From assembly GCA_021414185.1 (NCBI GenBank), contig JAIOOZ010000175.1, forward strand, positions 1-10,622: 10,622 nt of DNA, given 5' to 3'. Position 1 is the stretch's first letter. Every line of letters starts with the position of its first letter. Below are positions 6,037 through 10,622 of this stretch, in pieces. The notes below the pieces were generated by a model. It made no database searches, was not told where the DNA came from, and saw nothing but the letters and a program-made list of their open reading frames with translations. This DNA is from Betaproteobacteria bacterium. GTDB lineage: Bacteria; Pseudomonadota; Gammaproteobacteria; Burkholderiales; SG8-41. The position numbers and the translations under genes are program-made.

Positions 6037-7446
6037 TTACAGGCTGTAATACATGTCGAACTCGACCGGGTGCGTGGTCATGCGGAAGCGCGTGACTTCT
6101 TCCATCTTGAGCGCGATATAGGCGTCCAGCATGTCATCCGAAAATACCCCGCCCGCCGTGAGGAACCCGCGGTCTTTGTCGAGATGTTCGAGCGCCATGT
6201 CGAGCGACGAACACACGTTGGGCACTTTTTTCGCCTGCGACGGCGGCAGATCGTAGAGGTTCTTGTCGATCGGATCGCCGGGATGGATCTTGTTCTGCAC
6301 GCCATCGAGACCCGCCATCATCATCGCGGTAAACGCGAGGTACGGATTGGCAGTCGGGTCCGGAAAACGAATTTCGACGCGGCGTCCTTTCGGATTGGAC
6401 ACATACGGAATGCGGCACGAAGCGGAGCGGTTTTTCGCCGAGTAAGCGAGGTTGATCGGCGCCTCGAATCCGGGCACCAGCCGCTTGTATGAATTGGTGC
6501 CGGGGTTGGTGATGGCGTTGAGCGCCTTGGCATGCTTGATGATGCCGCCGATATAAAACAAAGCGAATTCGGACAGGCCGGCATAGCCGTTGCCGGCAAA
6601 CAGGTTTTGCCCGCCTTTCCAGATCGACTGGTGCACGTGCATGCCCGAACCGTTGTCGCCGACCACCGGCTTCGGCATGAAGGTGGCGGTCTTGCCGTAC
6701 GACGATGCCACCATCTGCACCGTGTATTTGAGGATCTGGTTCCAGTCGGCGCGCTTCACCAGTTTTTCGAACTTGGTGCCGATTTCGCACTGGCCGGGCG
6801 CCGCCACTTCGTGGTGATGCACTTCAACTTCGACGCCTTGCGCTTCGAGCGCGATGCACATCGCGTTGCGGATATCCATCAGCGTATCGACCGGCGGCAC
6901 CGGGAAATAACCGCCTTTGACCGGCGGACGGTGACCCATGTTGCCGCCTTCGAGTTCTTCACCCGAAGTCCACGGCGCTTCTTCCGACTTGATCTTGACT
7001 CCGCAACCCGACATGTCGACGTTCCAGGTGACCGAATCAAAAATGAAAAATTCGGGTTCCGGACCGAAGTACGCGGTGTCGCCGAGGCCGGTGGACTTGA
7101 GATAAGCTTCGCCGCGCTTGGCGATCGAGCGCGGATCGCGGTCGTAGCCTTTGCCGTCCGACGGTTCGACCACGTCGCACGAAATATTGAGCACCGGCTC
7201 GTCAGTAAACGGATCCATGCGCGCCGAATCGGGGTCCGGCATCAGCAGCATGTCGGAGGCTTCGATGCCTTTCCAGCCGGCGATCGACGAGCCGTCAAAG
7301 GCATGGCCTTCGGTGAATTTCTCTTCGTTGAACGCCTTGACGGGGACCGACACGTGCTGCTCTTTGCCACGCGTGTCCGTAAACCTGAAATCGACAAACT
7401 TGACTTCGTTGTCTTTGACCATCTTCATTACATCGGCTACCGCCAT
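6037..7446 (-). CDS. glnA: Glutamine synthetase, type I (adenylylation-regulated)
   Basis: This cytosolic dodecameric enzyme makes glutamine from glutamate, ammonia and ATP, and is the main entry of ammonium under nitrogen limitation. At 469 residues it equals the E. coli length. Visible signatures are the beta-grasp domain with FVDFRFTDTRGKEQHV (17-32), DGSSIAGW (51-58), the metal-binding FGPEPEFF (127-134), VKGGYFPVPPVD (176-187), the ATP-site GDNGSGMHVHQS (263-274), the glutamate-binding VPGFEAPINLAYSAKNRS (324-341), RRVEIRFPDPTANPY (355-369) and the C-terminal MYYSL. Y398 in KNLYDLPPSQ is the expected adenylylation site, so activity is probably also tuned by GlnE and PII. Start choice: GGGAGAA (7457-7451) sits just before ATG and the family N-terminus fits. 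Upstream are sigma-54 elements and paired NtrC sites; downstream is a strong stem-loop. No abnormal residues were noticed. Confidence 0.98.
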   Translation of the reverse strand: MAVADVMKMVKDNEVKFVDFRFTDTRGKEQHVSVPVKAFNEEKFTEGHAFDGSSIAGWKGIEASDMLLMPDPDSARMDPFTDEPVLNISCDVVEPSDGKGYDRDPRSIAKRGEAYLKSTGLGDTAYFGPEPEFFIFDSVTWNVDMSGCGVKIKSEEAPWTSGEELEGGNMGHRPPVKGGYFPVPPVDTLMDIRNAMCIALEAQGVEVEVHHHEVAAPGQCEIGTKFEKLVKRADWNQILKYTVQMVASSYGKTATFMPKPVVGDNGSGMHVHQSIWKGGQNLFAGNGYAGLSEFALFYIGGIIKHAKALNAITNPGTNSYKRLVPGFEAPINLAYSAKNRSASCRIPYVSNPKGRRVEIRFPDPTANPYLAFTAMMMAGLDGVQNKIHPGDPIDKNLYDLPPSQAKKVPNVCSSLDMALEHLDKDRGFLTAGGVFSDDMLDAYIALKMEEVTRFRMTTHPVEFDMYYSL

Positions 7447-7506
7447 TGTGTTCTCCCTAACTTAAGCGTGTTTATCGAAAACGGAGGATTCCGGGATGCT
7501 CAATTC

Positions 7507-7522
7507 AGCACGAAATATGCCA
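7507..7522 (-). promoter_or_regulatory. Candidate sigma-54 promoter of glnA, proximal
   Basis: The minus strand reads TGGCATATTTCGTGCT, nine of eleven matches to TGGCAC-N5-TTGCW with the exact GG-N10-GC spacing. The start site would be near 7496, giving a leader of about 50 bases to the glnA ATG. The NtrC dyads would then centre near -96 and -126, close to the E. coli glnAp2 arrangement. This is the preferred glnA promoter. Confidence 0.6.
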
Positions 7523-7535
7523 AGCCTCAAACCGG

Positions 7536-7551
7536 GGAAAACATTGTGCCA
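7536..7551 (-). promoter_or_regulatory. Candidate sigma-54 promoter of glnA, distal
   Basis: The minus strand reads TGGCACAATGTTTTCC. The -24 element is perfect, but the -12 GC is replaced by TC, which weakens the case. The start would be near 7525, with NtrC dyads near -67 and -97. It may be a second promoter, a nonproductive sigma-54 binding site, or chance. Confidence 0.35.
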
Positions 7552-7583
7552 CAACTCAATTTTAGTGGCGCGCGAACCGCATT

Positions 7584-7600
7584 TGCACCAATATCGTGCA
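7584..7600. promoter_or_regulatory. NtrC-type binding dyad 1 upstream of glnA
   Basis: TGCACCAATATCGTGCA has the arms TGCAC and GTGCA separated by seven bases, and matches the NtrC consensus TGCACCA-N3-TGGTGCA at all but one position. Its location upstream of glnA, with ntrBC nearby, supports it as an activator site. Confidence 0.75.
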
Positions 7601-7613
7601 AATAGCGATTTTT

Positions 7614-7630
7614 TGCACTTTATCAGTGCG
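7614..7630. promoter_or_regulatory. NtrC-type binding dyad 2 upstream of glnA
   Basis: TGCACTTTATCAGTGCG has the same TGCAC-N7-GTGC arrangement as dyad 1, with one mismatch in the last dyad base. The centres of the two dyads are 30 bp apart, about three helical turns, so dimers would sit on the same DNA face as needed for cooperative NtrC~P assembly. It also lies just before the candidate -35 of the divergent rhodanese gene. Confidence 0.7.
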
Positions 7631-7632
7631 AA

Positions 7633-7660
7633 TTGCGCCGCGCCAGCCTTGGAGTAAAAT
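7633..7660 (+). promoter_or_regulatory. Possible sigma-70 promoter of the rhodanese gene
   Basis: TTGCGC (7633-7638) and TAAAAT (7655-7660) are separated by 16 bases, with the rhodanese ATG at 7693. The -10 is good (five of six), the -35 fair. NtrC dyad 2 ends two bases before the -35. The rest of the gap 7447-7692 is occupied by the glnA control elements. Confidence 0.4.
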
Positions 7661-7692
7661 TTTGCTTTTAAACCGTTTTTTGGGGTCCCAAC

Positions 7693-8145
7693 ATGGCCGG
7701 AATCGATGAAATTCTGCAGACTGCACGCGCCAGGGCGCGTGAAAAAGGCCTGCCCTACGAAGGCGCACTGTTGCCGGCCGAAGCGCAGGCGGTGCTCCAA
7801 CAACAACCTGGCGCAAAACTCGTCGACGTGCGCAGCCGTGCCGAGCTCGATTTCGTCGGGCGCGTTCCCGGCAGCGTCGAGATCGAGTGGAAAAGCTATC
7901 CAGGCATGCTGCCAAATCCGCAGTTCCTCGCGCAACTCGTGCAAGCGGTGCCGCAGGATGCGACCGTGATGTTCCTGTGCCGCAGCGGCGGGCGCTCGCA
8001 CGAAACGGCCACGGCCGCAACGCAGGCAGGCTATCGCGACGCTTACAACATACTCGAGGGTTTCGAAGGCGACCGCGACGCGGCGGGGCATCGCAATTCC
8101 GCCGGCGGCTGGCGCGCCCGCGGCATGCCGTGGGTGCAGAGCTGA
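7693..8145 (+). CDS. Single-domain rhodanese-like sulfurtransferase
   Basis: This 150-residue cytosolic protein (no signal peptide or membrane segment) is a single rhodanese domain. Rhodaneses carry sulfane sulfur on an active-site cysteine and pass it to acceptors such as cyanide or thiols. The domain has the CH2A-type start LVDVRSRAELDFVGRVPGSVEIEWKSYPG (43-71), and the active-site loop CRSGGRS with C96 (VMFLCRSGGRSHETA). The end YNILEGFEGDRD...GWRARGMPWVQS is typical of small proteobacterial rhodaneses. The first 30 residues form a helical lead-in. The active loop is intact, so catalysis is expected; the physiological acceptor is unknown. Start choice: GGGG (7682-7685) seven bases before ATG. 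It is divergent from glnA and shares that control region, so NtrC binding could influence it. It converges on uppP across a repeat array. Confidence 0.92.
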   Translation: MAGIDEILQTARARAREKGLPYEGALLPAEAQAVLQQQPGAKLVDVRSRAELDFVGRVPGSVEIEWKSYPGMLPNPQFLAQLVQAVPQDATVMFLCRSGGRSHETATAATQAGYRDAYNILEGFEGDRDAAGHRNSAGGWRARGMPWVQS

Positions 8146-8250
8146 GATGGTGATGGGGAAAGGGTGATGGGTGATGAAATCCTCACCGCCTTTTACCCAT
8201 TGCTCATTACCCATGACCCATTGCCGACCACGCTCATTACCCATTGCCGA
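8146..8250. repeat. Degenerate heptanucleotide repeats in inverted orientation between convergent genes
   Basis: The whole gap between the rhodanese and uppP stops is built of 7-base units. Left, on the plus strand, GGGTGAT occurs twice in tandem (8162-8175). Right, CCCATTG, CTCATTA, CCCATGA and CCCATTG run in register from 8197 to 8224, and CTCATTA, CCCATTG recur at 8233-8246; on the minus strand these read as GGGTNAT-like units. Left arm 8162-8176 can pair with 8205-8219 at 13 of 15 positions plus one G-U, around a 28-base loop. It could act as a terminator for both genes or be a dispersed repeat family; neither is shown. Confidence 0.75.
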
Positions 8251-8251
8251 T

Positions 8252-9082
8252 TTATGCTTCCCAACTCACCACGCCGTAGTAAGAAGTAAGCAATACCGCG
8301 GCACCAAACGCAATGCGGTACCACGCAAAAGGCGTGAAATCGTGGTTCGCGATATAGCGCAACAACCAGCGCACGCATAGAAAGGCGGCGCCGAACGAAA
8401 CCGCCATGCCGACCGCGAATACGCCGATATCGCCGACGTCAAATAGTGCGCGGTGCTTGAACAGATCGTAGGCCCCGGCAGCGATCAACGTCGGCACCGC
8501 GAGGAAAAAAGAAAACTCGGTGGCGGCGCGCCGCGACAGTCCGAACAAGAGCCCGCCGATGATGGTTGCACCGGAACGCGAGGTGCCGGGGATCAATGCG
8601 AACGCCTGCGCGCATCCGACTTTCAAAGCGTCCTTCCAGGTCATGTCGTCGACCGACTGCACCGAGATGGCGTGAGCGCGCCGCTCCGCCCACAGGATAA
8701 TGATGCCGCCGACGATGAACGCGATCGCAACCGGCACCGGTTTAAACAGCGCCGCCTTGATGTATTTGCCGAACGTCAGGCCGAGCACCGCGGCCGGCAG
8801 AAACGCAACGGCAAGATTGACAGCGAACTGCTGCGCCTTGCGATCGCGCGTGATGCCCATAAGAAGCGCGGCGAATTTGACGCGATATTCCCACACGATC
8901 GCCAGCATCGCGCCGGTCTGAATCACAATCAGGAAAATCTGGCCCTTTTCGTCGTTGAAGCCGAGCAACTGGCCGGCGATGATCAAGTGGCCGGTGCTCG
9001 ATACCGGCAGAAACTCGGTGAGCCCTTCGACCACGCCGAGTATCACCACCTTGATCCATATCAGGTAATCCATCGCGGACAT
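8252..9082 (-). CDS. uppP: Undecaprenyl-diphosphate phosphatase UppP (BacA)
   Basis: UppP is an inner-membrane enzyme that dephosphorylates undecaprenyl diphosphate. It recycles the lipid carrier for peptidoglycan and other envelope polymers, and overexpression gives bacitracin resistance. The 276-residue protein (E. coli 273) has the two active-site motifs: EGLTEFLPVSSTGH (19-32) and PGTSRSGAT (165-173, with the essential Arg R169). Between and after them are several hydrophobic segments, for example 54-66, 88-102, 117-131, 193-206, 218-238 and 257-270. The frame is open to 9229, but that extension (49 residues, Arg-rich, no family match) would overlap the divergent gene's start and promoter. 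ATG 9082 gives MSAMDYL..., very like the E. coli MSDMHSL start, with GGAG at 9099-9096 thirteen bases upstream. ATG 9073 is a possible alternative. It is transcribed alone, divergent from the MNIO pair. Confidence 0.96.
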   Translation of the reverse strand: MSAMDYLIWIKVVILGVVEGLTEFLPVSSTGHLIIAGQLLGFNDEKGQIFLIVIQTGAMLAIVWEYRVKFAALLMGITRDRKAQQFAVNLAVAFLPAAVLGLTFGKYIKAALFKPVPVAIAFIVGGIIILWAERRAHAISVQSVDDMTWKDALKVGCAQAFALIPGTSRSGATIIGGLLFGLSRRAATEFSFFLAVPTLIAAGAYDLFKHRALFDVGDIGVFAVGMAVSFGAAFLCVRWLLRYIANHDFTPFAWYRIAFGAAVLLTSYYGVVSWEA

Positions 9083-9124
9083 TGTAACTGCAAACTCCGG
9101 CGTGTTTTTGCGCGACGGACGCTC

Positions 9125-9140
9125 TGGCACACTGGTAGCA
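9125..9140 (+). promoter_or_regulatory. Near-consensus sigma-54 promoter upstream of the MNIO operon
   Basis: TGGCACACTGGTAGCA matches ten of eleven positions of TGGCAC-N5-TTGCW, with the exact GG-N10-GC spacing (GG 9126-9127, GC 9138-9139). The only mismatch is A for T in the -12 element. The start would be near 9151, 41 bases before the ATG at 9192. It is oriented toward the MNIO gene and lies in a non-coding divergent gap. No NtrC-type dyad was seen upstream, so another sigma-54 activator would be needed. Confidence 0.55.
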
Positions 9141-9159
9141 TAAGCGTGCGCGCCGTAAG

Positions 9160-9180
9160 GTCGGCGTGCTAATAGCCGAC
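9160..9180 (+). repeat. 6-bp inverted repeat in the MNIO operon leader
   Basis: GTCGGC (9160-9165) and GCCGAC (9175-9180) are exact reverse complements separated by nine bases, ending 11 bases before the ATG. It occupies the place where a ribosome binding site would be, and none is visible. It could be an operator or an RNA hairpin that affects translation. Confidence 0.45.
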
Positions 9181-9191
9181 TACTTGAATCC

Positions 9192-10022
9192 ATGTCCCAG
9201 CCCAACTCCATGCGCTCCCTTGCGGGCATCGGCCTGCGCGCCGCCCACTACCGCCAGTTCCTCGACGAGCGGCCGCGCATAGGCTGGCTTGAAGTGCACA
9301 GCGAAAATTATTTCGGCGCGGGCGGTTTTGATCTGCACGTGCTCGACCATGTGCGGCGCGACTATCCGTTGAGCCTGCACGGCGTGGGGCTGTCGCTCGG
9401 CTCGGCTGACGGCCTGCGCCAGCAGCACCTCGCCAAATTGCGAAACCTCGTCGCGCGCGTCGAACCTCTGCTGGTGTCCGAGCATTTGTGCTGGGGCGCG
9501 CACGGCGGGCGGCACTTCAATGATCTCTTGCCTTTGCCCTATACCGAAGAAGCTCTCGCGCTGATGGTGGCGCGCGTCGATCAGGTGCAAACGGCTTTGG
9601 GTCGCAGCATCCTCGTCGAAAACGTTTCCAGTTATCTGCAGTATCGCGATTCGGCGATACCCGAACTTGAATTTGTCGCGGAGGTTGCGCGGCGCAGCGG
9701 CTGCGGCATCCTGTTCGACGTCAACAATCTTTACGTGAATGCCGTCAACCACGGCTTCGATGCGGTCGCCGCGATCGCCGCGTTGCCGGCGCACGGCGTG
9801 CAGGAAATTCATCTCGCGGGACATACGCGCACCGGCGATTGCCTGATCGACGATCACGGCTCGCGCGTAACCGATGCGGTCTGGCTGCTTTACGAAGCGG
9901 CGCGTGCGCGGCTCGGACCAGTGCGCACATTGATCGAGTGGGACACCAATATTCCCGGCCTCGACGTGCTGCTCGATGAAGCGCTCAAAGTCGAAACGAG
10001 ACTGGCGCCGGCACATGCCTGA
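9192..10022 (+). CDS. DUF692/MNIO-family iron-dependent peptide-modifying oxidase
   Basis: MNIO proteins (MbnB, TglH, BufB and HvfB relatives) are TIM-barrel enzymes with two or three iron ions that oxidatively modify ribosomally made peptides, often at cysteines, with a partner protein. The 276-residue sequence fits the family in length. Typical blocks with likely metal ligands are GIGLRAAHY (12-20), WLEVHSENYFG (32-42), LSLHGVGLSLG (60-70, H63), SEHLCW (96-101, E97, H98), VENVSSYLQYRDS (142-154, E143), ILFDVNNLYVNAVNHG (173-188, D176, N178/N179, H187), EIHLAGH (205-211, H207, H211), DDHG (220-223) and TLIEWDTNIP (246-255, E249). Ligand roles are assigned by family pattern. No signal peptide is present, so it is cytosolic. 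The start at 9192 lacks a visible Shine-Dalgarno; ATG 9210 is an alternative. The next gene overlaps by eight bases. No DUF2282-type or other small precursor gene lies directly upstream, so the substrate is unknown. The BufB/HvfB-like subgroup is likely because of the DUF2063 partner. Confidence 0.9.
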   Translation: MSQPNSMRSLAGIGLRAAHYRQFLDERPRIGWLEVHSENYFGAGGFDLHVLDHVRRDYPLSLHGVGLSLGSADGLRQQHLAKLRNLVARVEPLLVSEHLCWGAHGGRHFNDLLPLPYTEEALALMVARVDQVQTALGRSILVENVSSYLQYRDSAIPELEFVAEVARRSGCGILFDVNNLYVNAVNHGFDAVAAIAALPAHGVQEIHLAGHTRTGDCLIDDHGSRVTDAVWLLYEAARARLGPVRTLIEWDTNIPGLDVLLDEALKVETRLAPAHA

Positions 10023-10622
10023 CCTCGCCACCTTGCAGCAGCTCGTCAGCACGGCGCTCGCCGACAGCGCACGCAGCGACGATGTCTTGCCGCTGATCGC
10101 AGGCGATGCCACACACGCGCGCACCCGTCTGGCGATTTATCGCGGCAACGTCGGCGCGAATGCGGCGCTGGCTCTGGTTGCTACGTACCCTATCGTGCGC
10201 AAACTGGTCGGCGCTGAATTTTTCGACGGTCTTGCGCGCGAGTACTGCAGCGAGCACCCATCGGTCAGCGGCGATCTGAATGAACTGGGCGAACATCTGG
10301 CAGACTTCGTAAAAACGTTTCCGCCCACGCAAACGCTGCCCTACCTGCCCGATGTCGCGCGCATGGAATGGCTGGCGCATCGCGCGCACTATGCCGCGGA
10401 TCACGCACCGCTGGACGTGGACAGCCTCGCTTCAATTCATGATGACGATTACCCTCGCCTGCAGCTGACGCTGCATCCCGCCGTGGCCACTTTGACGTCG
10501 GCTTATCCGCTGTTCCGCCTCTGGGAAGTGCATCAGGACGACTATGGCGGCGAGATCGCGGTCGACTTCAACGGCGATACCGAAACCATCGTTGTCTACC
10601 GCCCGCAGTTTCGCGCGGCCGT
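10015..10622 (+). CDS. DUF2063 (HvfC/BufC N-terminal domain) partner protein, cut by window end
   Basis: The frame starts with ATG at 10015, overlaps the MNIO gene by eight bases and stays open to the right edge: 202 full codons, with the C-terminus missing. Residues about 5-100 match the DUF2063 helical domain: LQQLVSTALADS, then RLAIYRGNVGANAALALVA, TYPIVRKLVGAEFFDGLA, EYCSEHPSVSGDLNELGEHL and LPYLPDVARMEWLAHRAHYA (to about residue 130). A second, mainly beta region follows (LQLTLHPAVATLTSAYPLFRLWEVH). In MNIO systems such proteins are believed to recognise the peptide substrate and present it to the MNIO enzyme, like MbnC or TglI. Family databases sometimes label the domain 'putative DNA-binding', but its link to an MNIO gene argues for a partner role. 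Tight overlap implies translational coupling and probably a complex. What follows downstream, including any precursor peptide or DoxX-type gene, cannot be seen. Confidence 0.88.
   Translation, partial: MPDLATLQQLVSTALADSARSDDVLPLIAGDATHARTRLAIYRGNVGANAALALVATYPIVRKLVGAEFFDGLAREYCSEHPSVSGDLNELGEHLADFVKTFPPTQTLPYLPDVARMEWLAHRAHYAADHAPLDVDSLASIHDDDYPRLQLTLHPAVATLTSAYPLFRLWEVHQDDYGGEIAVDFNGDTETIVVYRPQFRAA

Noticed and set aside
6532..7605. 357-codon plus-strand frame antisense to glnA
   Set aside because: It mirrors a complete, well-conserved glnA, its translation is His/Arg/Val-rich with no recognisable domain, and it runs through the glnA promoter. It is a GC-driven shadow frame.
8146..8250. 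Repeat array as a CRISPR
   Set aside because: Units are 7 bases, degenerate and contiguous, in both orientations, with no spacers and no cas genes nearby.
9180..10124. 314-codon minus-strand frame opposite the MNIO gene
   Set aside because: The opposite strand encodes an intact MNIO protein with its expected metal-ligand pattern; the antisense product resembles no family.

Overview
The window reads as an ordinary chromosomal stretch of a Gram-negative proteobacterium, most likely a betaproteobacterium. Pointers are a glutamine synthetase with the adenylylation tyrosine, linked to ntrBC with a DUF4124 gene between them; two DUF4124 envelope proteins; sigma-54/NtrC control signals; and moderately high GC throughout. 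The assignment rests on gene content and order only. No transposase, phage gene, CRISPR array, tRNA or rRNA was seen, and no gap between genes exceeds about 250 bases.

Left part, plus strand (1-2734): the 3' two thirds of an oligopeptidase A gene (opdA/prlC), then a secreted DUF4124-glutaredoxin fusion whose stop codon overlaps the start of exodeoxyribonuclease III (xthA) by one base. A GC-rich hairpin separates xthA from the convergent nitrogen-control genes.

Central part, minus strand (2799-7446): glnA, a small secreted DUF4124/coiled-coil protein, then ntrB and ntrC (which overlap by 4 bases). This is a compact nitrogen-assimilation locus: NtrB senses nitrogen status and phosphorylates NtrC, and NtrC~P activates sigma-54 RNA polymerase at glnA. 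Upstream of glnA the sequence shows two 17-bp NtrC-type dyads whose centres are 30 bp apart, and two candidate -24/-12 elements. A strong stem-loop follows glnA.

Right part (7693-10622): a single-domain rhodanese (plus) converges on uppP/bacA (minus, undecaprenyl-diphosphate phosphatase for envelope lipid recycling). The gap between them is filled with degenerate heptanucleotide repeats in inverted orientation. Divergent from uppP is a translationally overlapping pair: a DUF692/MNIO-family metalloenzyme and a DUF2063 (HvfC/BufC-type) partner cut by the window edge. Such pairs modify ribosomally made peptides.

The most interesting region is the MNIO pair. No precursor-peptide gene lies just upstream. 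Instead the short divergent gap holds a near-consensus sigma-54 promoter (exact GG-N10-GC spacing) and a 6-bp inverted repeat where the ribosome binding site should be. This suggests a regulated peptide-modification unit whose substrate is encoded downstream or elsewhere.
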